DNA from: a virus
Length of the DNA: 26,105 nucleotides
Virus record (IMG/VR): IMGVR_UViG_3300040807_002585
Location: 1-26,105 of that record
Strand: one strand, 5' to 3'
Below are positions 7,595 through 14,577 of the stretch, piece by piece; position 1 is the stretch's first letter; each line of letters begins with the position of its first letter. The notes under the pieces were generated by a model that saw nothing but the letters and a program-made list of their open reading frames with translations, was not told the origin of the DNA and did not search any database. Position numbers and translations under genes: made by a program.

Positions 7595-8428
7595 ATGCCG
7601 ACAATCGAAATACACCCGCGGCGGTCAGTGACGATCCAGAACGGATCGCCAACAGCCGAGCGTTTGTTTCTCGACACTCCACATTCGATCGGACCTGCTG
7701 TATTTGTGCCGCCGATTGGATCGCCTCACCCTGACAATGCCAGCCTGATTGCGATTCAGGTCTCAAAAGAATCGCGTTATGACGGCGACCCAGAGCAAAC
7801 GCTTACGACCGTCACGTATGGTGTCGGGGCTGATTCGTGCGAGAACGCCCCGAATCCGCTGGACCGCTGCGACAGATGGAGCATGAGCAGCAGCCTCACA
7901 AGCATTCCTGTCTACCAATGGTACAACGAGGGAAGCTATGAGCCGCTTGTAAATACTGCTGGCGACTATCTGCCAGGGCATACCGGCCAATTTCCAACTG
8001 CGAGACTCCAGCTCACCGGAAATCGTGCCAGTTTTCCGTGGGCGTATCTGCTGCGTTCTGGATTTGTGAATGGTGACAGCTGGGCTACCGCAAACCCGCG
8101 GGCGTGGCTCTGCACAGGCATGCGGGCCGCACAAAAAAGCGAGCTTGTCGGCACTGTAGTTGTGAGTTACTACGAGGTGACAGTGGAATTTGCATACAAT
8201 GAGTTTTTGTGGCAGCTGCAAGTGCCTAACGTCGGGCTGTATTACCTTGAGTCAGGGATCAGGAAACGCTGCTACGTTGAGGATCACAACGGGAACTATA
8301 TACCGGCGACTTCTCCTGTGCCTTTAGATGATAGCGGCGGAATGAAGTCGGGCAGCCCTGACATACTTACGCGGCCGATATACCCAGAGGCTGCATTTAC
8401 TTCTGTTTTTGGAGCGGTGAACCTCTGA
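7595..8428 (+). CDS. Phage tail protein, distal tail-like, unknown family
   Basis: 277 residues, 3 nt after the tape measure. It begins with beta strands (MPTIEIHPRRSVTIQNGSP) and is rich in Tyr, Trp, Pro and Gly throughout, like tail-tip or baseplate proteins. No membrane segment or signal is seen. There is no family I recognise. Its slot directly after the tape measure is where Dit-type or minor tail proteins are encoded, so a tail-tip role is inferred from position only. The stop overlaps the next start (TGATG), so the two are translationally coupled. Confidence 0.6.
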   Translation: MPTIEIHPRRSVTIQNGSPTAERLFLDTPHSIGPAVFVPPIGSPHPDNASLIAIQVSKESRYDGDPEQTLTTVTYGVGADSCENAPNPLDRCDRWSMSSSLTSIPVYQWYNEGSYEPLVNTAGDYLPGHTGQFPTARLQLTGNRASFPWAYLLRSGFVNGDSWATANPRAWLCTGMRAAQKSELVGTVVVSYYEVTVEFAYNEFLWQLQVPNVGLYYLESGIRKRCYVEDHNGNYIPATSPVPLDDSGGMKSGSPDILTRPIYPEAAFTSVFGAVNL

Positions 8429-8793
8429 TGGCAACCTTTGAAATCTTACCCGCCGAGCTCAATTGCGTCATGGCAGTTGGTAATGAGTTTGGAATGTCGC
8501 TTGATTTTGATTCCGACCTCGCGGGCTTCACATGGACGTCGGAGGTTTTTGAGATCACGCGAACAGTTAGCACTGCATTTCCTGGCGGCCTAGATGTTCG
8601 CGGTGCTACTGCGGCAACGATTACAGTCAACGTCATTGACGATGCAGCAGGGCAGCTGAGCCTTAGCATGCAAGAGGCTGTCGTTTCCCAGCTAAGCGAA
8701 ACGCAAACGTACCGCTGGGAGCTGGTCGGCGTTGCCCCTGGTTCTGTCACGCGGACGTATGTCAGTGGTTCTTTTGCGGTGAGGACGCCGTGA
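8428..8793 (+). CDS. Small baseplate-type beta-sandwich protein
   Basis: 121 residues. The architecture fits a common prophage family resembling the N-terminal domain of upper-baseplate (BppU-like) proteins: an opening FEILPAELNCVMAVGNEFG, a strand-rich centre with an ITRTVSTAFPGG turn, then LSLSMQEAVVSQLSETQTYRWEL and a closing VTRTYVSGSFAVRTP strand. It would link the tail tip to the fibre encoded next. GTG of the fibre gene overlaps its stop by 4 nt. Assignment is by fold pattern from memory. Confidence 0.55.
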   Translation: MATFEILPAELNCVMAVGNEFGMSLDFDSDLAGFTWTSEVFEITRTVSTAFPGGLDVRGATAATITVNVIDDAAGQLSLSMQEAVVSQLSETQTYRWELVGVAPGSVTRTYVSGSFAVRTP

Positions 8794-10745
8794 GCATTTC
8801 TATCAACGTCTCGGCGAGTGCGGGCGGTTCGCTTGTTGTAACGCCAGTCGCCGCTGGCGGATCGTTTGACGTTGGCACAGTCGCGCAGGACGACATAAAT
8901 CTTAGTGTCACTGGAGGTGTCGGCCCGCCAGGCACTGGGGTGGCACTATCGGCTGGCACCGGAATTGCAATCACGCAGCTGAACAACACCGCGACGATCA
9001 GCAGCACGCTGGCAATTCCCGACAACCTAGCTGATCTTTCTGACGTGACGCTGGGCAACGTCACGACCGGGCAGGTGCTCGCGTACAACGGCACAGCATG
9101 GACGGCAGCGGCTGATAACGCACTGACGCTTTCCACGTCTGCGGCCTCAGACCTTGGCACTGCTGCTATTGGCACATCGGGCGAAGCCGCTCGTGCCGAT
9201 CACGTTCACAATCTGCCGACGTTCGCTGAGATCACCAACGGCACCGCGACCGTCACCGGCAACCTGACGCTAAACGCCAGCACGGGCAGTGTCACGCTCA
9301 ACGGTGGCACCGCTGGCAGTGCCAGCCTGACGCTCAACTGCGAGGCCAACACGCACGGCGTCACGATCCAAAGCCCGCCGCATTCGGCAGGGGCAACCTA
9401 CACGCTGACACTTCCAACGTCCGACGGTGCGGCCAATCAAGTGCTTCAGACTGACGGCAGCGGCCTGCTCTCGTGGGCAGATCAGTCTGCGGGTGGAGGC
9501 GGCATCACCTGGGCGACTGAGCCAGCGGCCAGCAACTCGACCGGCAGTGCCGGTCAGATTGCCTATGGCAGCGGCTTTTTCTACCTGCACGATGGCACAG
9601 AATGGCGTCGAGCCGCGTTGGCGACGTTTGGCGTCTCAACGCCGACAATCACCATCACGACGCAACCGCAAGACATGACGCTTGCCGATGGTGGCAGCGG
9701 AAACTTCACCATCGCGGCAACCGTCAGCGACGGCTCAGCGGCTTCGTATCAGTGGCAAAACAGCGACGACAGCGGTGCCACGTGGGATACGCTCACAGGC
9801 TCGACAGGCACGACCTACTCGCTTTCTGGCGTTTCGACGCTGGACAACGGCACGCAGTACCGGGCAATCGTCTCGGCTGCGGGGGCAGCCGACGTGACGA
9901 GCAGCGTGGCTACGCTGACGATTGGATCAGTGGCAACAGATGATTTGCTTGCCGAGAACGGCGACAGGCTGATGACCGAGGGTGGCGATTCACTTGACCA
10001 CGATGGCACTGGTGGCGGCTCTGCAACGCTTTCTTTTACGTCGCAGCCAACAGCTCAGACGGTTGATACTCAAGTGACCGCCGTGGTTACGTTCTCTGCT
10101 GCCGCGACACACAGCGAGGGGCAGACTGTCAGCTACCAGTGGCAGCGAGACGAGCGCGAGACAGGGGACAGCTGGGCAGACATTAGCGGAGAAACCTCGG
10201 CAACGCTGGACTTCGCGGCCTACCAAGGCGATACAGATGCAAGATTCCGGTGCGTTGCGTCTGCTGGTGGACTTACCGCCACAAGTACTGCCGCATCGCT
10301 AACAGTGAAAACCTATCTTACGAACTGGGGTTATACAGACCCGGAAAAATGCTACGTTGAGGGCACATTCGCTGAAAATTACTATTCTAACCAGAATCGC
10401 CTTGTACTCACATTGCCGCAGGGTAGCAGTGGGACGCTTGTAAATTACGACCAAAACGGTGCGGTAAGTATTTACCTTCCTTCATCCATAAAATTCACCG
10501 ACATTCGACTTTACTACAACGGCACCCTCTATTCTGGCACCGGTATAGGCTACACAGGGAATATATTTTACAACGGCAGCCAGTTTGTGTTTGAAGAACT
10601 CAGCGGATCGCAGCTGTCTGGAAGTGCATTCCCGTCTGGTCAGTACAGAGTCGAGGCCTTGCTTGAGATTGAGTCTGCTGGCCCAGCCGCATTGGGGCCA
10701 ACACAGCCAGGCTTACGGGTCAGTACAAGAGAATTTACTCTCTGA
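8790..10745 (+). CDS. Tail fibre with Ig-like domains
   Basis: 651 residues from GTG 8790 (GTGA overlap). The N-terminal third has a collagen-like VGPPGTG hinge, the LADLSDVTLG...GQVLAYNGTAW motif and ADHVHNLP, all frequent in phage fibres. A Gly/Thr/Asn repeat region with TLTLPTSDGAANQVLQTDG follows, as in trimeric fibre shafts. Two Ig-like domains come next: one near residues 290-378 and one near 412-505, each with a YQWQ core strand. Between them is an odd short repeat LLAENGDRLMTEGGDSL. The last 145 residues are Tyr/Gly-rich, perhaps a receptor-binding tip. The final 20 codons and the Ig domains may vary among relatives. Confidence 0.75.
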   Translation: MSISINVSASAGGSLVVTPVAAGGSFDVGTVAQDDINLSVTGGVGPPGTGVALSAGTGIAITQLNNTATISSTLAIPDNLADLSDVTLGNVTTGQVLAYNGTAWTAAADNALTLSTSAASDLGTAAIGTSGEAARADHVHNLPTFAEITNGTATVTGNLTLNASTGSVTLNGGTAGSASLTLNCEANTHGVTIQSPPHSAGATYTLTLPTSDGAANQVLQTDGSGLLSWADQSAGGGGITWATEPAASNSTGSAGQIAYGSGFFYLHDGTEWRRAALATFGVSTPTITITTQPQDMTLADGGSGNFTIAATVSDGSAASYQWQNSDDSGATWDTLTGSTGTTYSLSGVSTLDNGTQYRAIVSAAGAADVTSSVATLTIGSVATDDLLAENGDRLMTEGGDSLDHDGTGGGSATLSFTSQPTAQTVDTQVTAVVTFSAAATHSEGQTVSYQWQRDERETGDSWADISGETSATLDFAAYQGDTDARFRCVASAGGLTATSTAASLTVKTYLTNWGYTDPEKCYVEGTFAENYYSNQNRLVLTLPQGSSGTLVNYDQNGAVSIYLPSSIKFTDIRLYYNGTLYSGTGIGYTGNIFYNGSQFVFEELSGSQLSGSAFPSGQYRVEALLEIESAGPAALGPTQPGLRVSTREFTL

Positions 10746-10775
10746 TGATAAACTAAAAGCGTAGGAGAAAAGCAG

Positions 10776-11054
10776 ATGATTGCAGCCGTCACCGTCACAA
10801 CATCACCGACTGAGGTGCTGGCTGCACCAGTGGGCCGCCCGTATCAGTTCGTTGCCCTATCTAACAACGGGGCCGAAACTGTCTGGCTGAAGGTGGTCGC
10901 TGGCGGAGATGCTGTCAGCAGCTCAAACGGCATCCAGCTGGCCGCTGGTGCCTCGTTCGTGGTCGATCAGGACAATCAGGCCCGGATGTTCAAGGCTGGC
11001 GTCACAGCGATTGTGGCGAGCGGGACAACAACCCTCGGCGTGCAGGCGTTCTGA
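10776..11054 (+). CDS. Small beta-rich virion-associated protein
   Basis: 92 residues with TAGGAGA about 8 nt upstream of the ATG. Hydrophobic beta strands alternate with Gly/Asn/Ser turns; YQFVALSNNGAETVWLKVV and a closing TTTLGVQAF are the most regular parts. It looks like the small host-facing or decoration proteins found after fibre genes, but no named family is recognised. The next gene starts within its stop codon (TGATG). Confidence 0.6.
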   Translation: MIAAVTVTTSPTEVLAAPVGRPYQFVALSNNGAETVWLKVVAGGDAVSSSNGIQLAAGASFVVDQDNQARMFKAGVTAIVASGTTTLGVQAF

Positions 11055-11224
11055 TGGCGATTGGCTTCATCGGCAAAGGCCTGGGCATGGTCTCGGCAGT
11101 GGTGCCGCTGGGCGTTGTCACGCCAACGGCCATCCTGGCAGCAACTGCACGACTGCTGACCGAGACGGGAAACACGATCACGGGCGAGAATGGCAACGCA
11201 CTAAGGAGCGAACAGAATGGCTGA
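11054..11224 (+). CDS. Small hydrophobic phage protein (56 aa)
   Basis: Starts at ATG 11054, sharing its first base with the previous stop, and ends at TGA 11222-11224, overlapping the next gene by 8 nt. The first 33 residues are hydrophobic and Gly/Ala/Val-rich (start MAIGFIGKGLGMVSAVVPLG), consistent with one membrane or amphipathic segment; the tail is polar (ITGENGNALRSEQNG). The tight junctions on both sides argue that it is real. Function unknown: a fibre accessory or a small membrane protein are both possible. Confidence 0.55.
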   Translation: MAIGFIGKGLGMVSAVVPLGVVTPTAILAATARLLTETGNTITGENGNALRSEQNG

Positions 11225-11465
11225 TGTGAAGATTTCCGAGCTGACGGCAAACGCAAGCCCCGCGGCGGCTGACGTGGCGGCAGTGAGCAACAGCGGAGCA
11301 ACCGCGACAAACAAAGTCACGCTGCAAAACATTGCCCGGCTATTCAGTGACAACACCGGCATCACGGGTGCTGATCGTGTCACTAATGTTGTCAGCCTGA
11401 CCTCTGCTGAGTACACGGCCCTAGGCAGCTACGACGCAACAACCATCTACATCGTGACAGACTAA
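11217..11465 (+). CDS. Small upper-fibre / tail protein (82 aa)
   Basis: Starts at ATG 11217 with AAGGAG at 11202-11207. The N-terminal MADVKISELTANASPAAADV and the VTLQNIARLF segment follow a module often found at the start of phage fibre or tailspike proteins (I-S-E-L-T/P, then D-x-x-x-V, then K-V-T-L-x-x-I). Here that module stands alone with a short closing segment ending TIYIVTD. It may connect a further fibre element. The following small gene begins inside its stop (TAATG). Confidence 0.6.
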   Translation: MADVKISELTANASPAAADVAAVSNSGATATNKVTLQNIARLFSDNTGITGADRVTNVVSLTSAEYTALGSYDATTIYIVTD

Positions 11466-11584
11466 TGGCTATATATCTCGGCTCCACTAACATCGCCACG
11501 ATCTATCTCGGTGAGGCTGGCTATGGCCTGCCGAACATCACCGAGATATACCTCGGTTCGACGCTTGTCTGGCCTGCTGCATGA
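11465..11584 (+). CDS. IYLG-repeat micro-protein (39 aa)
   Basis: ATG 11465 shares a base with the previous stop and TGA 11582-11584 overlaps the next ATG (ATGA). The peptide holds three copies of an Ile/Thr-Ile-Tyr-Leu-Gly motif (residues about 3-6, 13-16 and 28-31), a repeat known from longer tail and fibre proteins with (K)IYLGST units. As a stand-alone gene it is unusually short. Coupling on both sides supports translation. A fibre-bound or beta-strand swapping role is a guess. Confidence 0.55.
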   Translation: MAIYLGSTNIATIYLGEAGYGLPNITEIYLGSTLVWPAA

Positions 11585-12471
11585 GCGTTGCCGTCGTGCT
11601 GGCCTTTTTTCAGCCGGTGGCTTTTGAGCTGCCGCGGCGGCACTTTCATGCAGTGGTTCAGACGCTGCACGCTCAAGGGGTGCCGCTGGTGGTGGCCCAG
11701 GCGGTCTACCCAGGGCAGCAGCCGCAGCCTGTGCCAGCGTGCATCCCGCAGCTCAATCTGCCGACTAGAAGCCTTCTGTTTCACAAGGAGCGGCTGTGGA
11801 ACATCGCAGCGACGATGCTCACCGATGCCGACCGGCTGATCTTCCTTGATGCCGACGTTGTGCCCAGCTCTACCGACTGGCTGGCTCGGTGCCTAGATGA
11901 GCTGGAGCAGTGCGACATCGTGCAACCATTCGCGGAGGCGATCTGGCTCGATGAGGCGGGCCGGGCCGATATGCACCGCGAGCCGATCACGGCAGCTTTC
12001 CGCAGCGGTCGGATGCCAAAGCTGACGCACTTTCACCCTGGCTTCGGGTGGGGCATGACGCGAAAGGCATACGAGGCACTGGGCGGCCTGTTCGATTGCT
12101 CAGTTGCTGGCAACAGCGATACGCTGCAAGCCTTCTCGCTCAGTGCCACCAAGTACACGTCCACAGTCGAGGCGTGGTTTCATCGCATTCAAGACCCCAG
12201 CATCGCTGCGGAATCCTACAAGCGTTACAAGGCTAACGCTTTGAGCCTCGGTCTGCGGATCGGGCACGTTGATGGCGTGACAATGACGCACCTCTGGCAC
12301 GGACACCGGAAGCACCGGCAATACGTCTCGCGTGGCAAGCTGTTCCCACGGCGACCCGACGGCGAGTATGCCGTACACACTGCCGCCACTGGCTTGCAGG
12401 AGTGGGACGACATCAGCGGTGCCAACCGAGCCGCTGAGGCGTATTTCGCTGGAAAGAAGGATGACGGATGA
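11581..12471 (+). CDS. GT-A family glycosyltransferase
   Basis: 296 residues, ATGA overlap upstream and 4-nt overlap downstream. It transfers a sugar from an activated donor. Seen: a hydrophobic first strand (MSVAVVLAFFQPV), RLWNIAATML, then RLIFLDADVVPSS with the metal-binding Asp-x-Asp at residues 90-92, and HPGFGWGMTRKAYEALGGLFD at 152-172, the acceptor-side motif of GT2-like enzymes, with Ser-Asp near 179-180. It lacks membrane segments, so it is probably cytoplasmic. Being coupled to a sulfotransferase among the fibre genes suggests modification of a virion glycan or host glycan; that is inference. Donor sugar cannot be told. Confidence 0.8.
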   Translation: MSVAVVLAFFQPVAFELPRRHFHAVVQTLHAQGVPLVVAQAVYPGQQPQPVPACIPQLNLPTRSLLFHKERLWNIAATMLTDADRLIFLDADVVPSSTDWLARCLDELEQCDIVQPFAEAIWLDEAGRADMHREPITAAFRSGRMPKLTHFHPGFGWGMTRKAYEALGGLFDCSVAGNSDTLQAFSLSATKYTSTVEAWFHRIQDPSIAAESYKRYKANALSLGLRIGHVDGVTMTHLWHGHRKHRQYVSRGKLFPRRPDGEYAVHTAATGLQEWDDISGANRAAEAYFAGKKDDG

Positions 12472-13034
12472 GACCGTGGCTCTTTGGCATCGGTATCGGC
12501 AAGACAGGAGGGCACAGCCTAGCTGAAGCTCTGCGGCAGATGGGCATCACCGCCAAGCATATCGGCCACGAGGTGTATCACGGCCGCACTGTCATCGGTG
12601 ACAAGATGCGATCAAACGCAAAGCTCGGCTGCAATCCGGTCGAGGGCATCACGGGCTTTGAGGCAGTTGTTGACGCACCGACTCACCAGTTTTTTCGGGA
12701 GCTAGACGAGCACAATAAAGACGCCCGCTTTATCTTGACCTATCGGCCGCCGGACGATTGTGCCCTGAGCTGGTGCCGGATGATTGCGGCCAATCATCAA
12801 AGCGTGATGCCAGGCTGGCCGTCATCGTACAATGAATACTATAAGCAAGCGGTCGATCACGTTGACGCTGTGCTTCGGCATTTTTTTGGCCGCCCGCAGA
12901 AGCTGCTAATCCTAGACGTGCGTGATAACGATGAGACTAAGTGGAGGCTGCTTGCAAAGTTTTTGCAGCGGCCCGCACCTTACCACCGGGAATACCCGCG
13001 ACAATTCGATCATCAAACTTGGCAAACTAAATGA
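12468..13034 (+). CDS. Sulfotransferase-family protein
   Basis: 188 residues. The N-terminus WLFGIGIGKTGGHSLAEAL matches the PAPS 5'-phosphosulfate-binding loop of sulfotransferases (Gly-rich, Lys-Thr-Gly, His/Ser). Residues 88-105 (RFILTYRPPDDCALSWCR) match the 3'-phosphate-binding strand and helix, with Arg93 and Ser101 in the expected places. A C-terminal LLILDVRDNDETKWRLLAKFL segment resembles the family's end motif. It would move sulfate from PAPS to a hydroxyl, here perhaps to the sugar added by the coupled glycosyltransferase. It is somewhat shorter than typical (200-300). Function inferred from motifs, not shown. Confidence 0.75.
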   Translation: MRPWLFGIGIGKTGGHSLAEALRQMGITAKHIGHEVYHGRTVIGDKMRSNAKLGCNPVEGITGFEAVVDAPTHQFFRELDEHNKDARFILTYRPPDDCALSWCRMIAANHQSVMPGWPSSYNEYYKQAVDHVDAVLRHFFGRPQKLLILDVRDNDETKWRLLAKFLQRPAPYHREYPRQFDHQTWQTK

Positions 13035-13147
13035 GAGCCCTATGGATTATCGGTGCGACGATAGCCGCCTTCGTCGCAACAACGATGATGAGGGACGAGG
13101 ACCGCGACAAGCTCCCGCCGTGGGTGCTGAAGCTCCTCGGCCGCTGA
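13031..13147 (+). CDS. Small single-span membrane protein (38 aa)
   Basis: ATG 13031 overlaps the sulfotransferase stop (ATGA); TGA is at 13145-13147. Residues 3-20 (ALWIIGATIAAFVATTMM) form one plausible transmembrane helix, followed by a charged segment MRDEDRDKLPPW and a short basic end. No family recognised. Small membrane proteins near late genes can be holins or lysis regulators, but nothing here proves that. Confidence 0.5.
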   Translation: MRALWIIGATIAAFVATTMMRDEDRDKLPPWVLKLLGR

Positions 13148-13215
13148 CACGCAAGCAGCTGCTGGCCCTCGGCCGCTGCTGCCACCTCGGATGCAAAGAG
13201 TGCCCCTATGGCTGA
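13042..13215 (+). CDS. Cys-cluster protein, DUF5522-like C-terminus
   Basis: The start is uncertain: ATG 13042 gives 57 residues, GTG 13120 gives 31. Most of the first half overlaps the small membrane gene in another frame. The last 23 residues, LTRKQLLALGRCCHLGCKEC followed by Pro-Tyr-Gly, closely resemble the DUF5522 signature (Cys-Cys-x(2)-Gly-Cys-x(2)-Cys-Pro-Tyr), probably a metal site. The stop overlaps the next ATG by 8 nt. That junction plus the conserved cluster argue for a real short gene; the N-terminal part may not be coding. Confidence 0.45.
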   Translation: MDYRCDDSRLRRNNDDEGRGPRQAPAVGAEAPRPLTRKQLLALGRCCHLGCKECPYG

Positions 13216-13543
13216 GCTTTACGGATTCTCTGGTCAGTCAGCTCAACGCATCGCAGCGGCCGTCAAGAAGATCGAGAGCATGGCTGGCGATAGCCAGCAG
13301 CCTGCCTATGAGCCAGAGACAACAAGCACGGAGTCTTTTATTGATCGGCACGTCGGCACCTTCACTGGCGTCTGGGCAAAGGGCTCGACCGCCGATGTGA
13401 CGGTGACGGCTGACAATGGCAGCACCTACACCGAGACGGCCACAAATTACTTCGCTGACGTTGGCGAGAGCGGCGTGACGTCGGACTGCTTTATCATCCA
13501 GGCGGGCAGCGAGTGGGTTCTCATCGCAGCGGAGTGCGGATGA
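13208..13543 (+). CDS. Hypothetical phage protein, likely virion-associated
   Basis: 111 residues. An N-terminal helix (YGFSGQSAQRIAAAVKKIES) is followed by an acidic linker and a C-terminal beta domain with FTGVWAKGSTADVTVTADNG and a closing WVLIAAECG strand. No signal peptide. Placed between fibre-type genes and overlapping its neighbours by 8 and 4 nt, it most likely belongs to the late virion set. No named family is recognised. Confidence 0.6.
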   Translation: MAELYGFSGQSAQRIAAAVKKIESMAGDSQQPAYEPETTSTESFIDRHVGTFTGVWAKGSTADVTVTADNGSTYTETATNYFADVGESGVTSDCFIIQAGSEWVLIAAECG

Positions 13544-14367
13544 TGTTCTTTGGTTGTTTGCCGTGCTGTGGGGGCGGTGGCGGGGCGTGCCCTAAGTTAG
13601 ACGAGTTGCTGGCCCTTGACACTTTAACCGTTCATTACAAAATTTCGACTACGATAACAAATTACGTTAATGGAATCCTGAACATTAGCAGCACAAGCGA
13701 GCGTGAAGAGACTGTGCAGCTGCCCATAAATGGCCCCGGGGGGACTGTCGGCGGGTTAATGACTATCACTGACTCATTTAATACCGACCCGATTCCACGA
13801 TACTGCGCTTTGGACGTTGCTACGAATCGCGTGGAAGGGGTAAGTTTTCCTAGCCATCCAGGGCTTCAGAAAAACAGCGAATACGCACTGCGGTTCCTGT
13901 GGAGTGTGAGCGGGGGAAGGCAAAATAGAGACCCAATTTTTAACGCGGAAGTTTTTGTTATACCGTGCGGTGCGGTAATTGGTGCGGCTGCACAGTCCAC
14001 ACTGCATGGGTTTTTTATCGGCACACAGCGTGGCTGGGATGGTTTTACATTGCCGCTGTGGGGGCAATCTCATAACTACAGTTACGGGGAGTACGGAAGC
14101 TCTTCGTTTTCTGGCGCAAGGCCACAGATTTCATCCTGCCTTATCAGCTCGGGCTCTTTAAGCGGACTACCTGTACCGCATAACTTAACGCCTCCCACAT
14201 TGCGACTTAGCCTGTTGCGTTCTCGCGGTGATCTCTCAAGCTATTTCTATGAACAACAGACCGTGAGCTTAGAGCTGTATAACTACTATGGTTCAGACGG
14301 CAGCTATCTTCCCGTACCTAGCGATGAAAACTCAAGCCTTATTTCACAGAATTGGGCTCTGGTGTAG
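13540..14367 (+). CDS. Hypothetical phage protein with Cys/Gly-rich N-terminus
   Basis: 275 residues from ATG 13540 (ATGA overlap); a longer in-frame start at 13513 is less likely. It begins MMFFGCLPCCGGGGGACPKL: four cysteines and five glycines in the first 17 residues, unusual for a virion protein and not a standard lipobox. The rest is beta-rich with many Ser, Tyr and Asn (SYGEYGSSSFSGARPQIS; YEQQTVSLELYNYYGSDG), like a fibre or receptor-binding domain. Base composition is clearly more A/T-rich than the neighbours, suggesting transfer. Function unknown. Confidence 0.55.
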   Translation: MMFFGCLPCCGGGGGACPKLDELLALDTLTVHYKISTTITNYVNGILNISSTSEREETVQLPINGPGGTVGGLMTITDSFNTDPIPRYCALDVATNRVEGVSFPSHPGLQKNSEYALRFLWSVSGGRQNRDPIFNAEVFVIPCGAVIGAAAQSTLHGFFIGTQRGWDGFTLPLWGQSHNYSYGEYGSSSFSGARPQISSCLISSGSLSGLPVPHNLTPPTLRLSLLRSRGDLSSYFYEQQTVSLELYNYYGSDGSYLPVPSDENSSLISQNWALV

Positions 14368-14577
14368 ATGAACATTGGCGACCATTTAGAACGCGGCCTG
14401 TCCGCTGTCGGGATAACAAAGCAGCGAGTCTCTCGCCTGCTTGGCCGACCGTGTAAATGTAAAGAACGGCAGCGACGACTCAACGAGCTGGGCCAGCAGG
14501 CGGCCGCGGCGGTGCGAAAACTCACCGGACAGGAGCCAGCAGCGGATGGCAAAAAACTGGACGATCAAGCGGATTGA
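14368..14577 (+). CDS. Small phage protein with CKC motif (69 aa)
   Basis: Begins directly after the previous stop. MNIGDHLERGLSAVGITKQR then VSRLLGRPCKCKERQRRLNE: an N-terminal helix, a Cys-Lys-Cys pair and a basic helix. Similar short proteins (...GITKxRVSxxLG.PCxCxxRQxxLNxLG) occur in other phages from memory, without known role. It overlaps the metallophosphoesterase start by 32 nt. May bind metal or nucleic acid; not shown. Confidence 0.55.
   Translation: MNIGDHLERGLSAVGITKQRVSRLLGRPCKCKERQRRLNELGQQAAAAVRKLTGQEPAADGKKLDDQAD

Noticed and set aside
8790-10745. Diversity-generating retroelement target in the fibre
   Set aside because: No reverse transcriptase, template repeat or adenine-biased variable end is seen in the window.
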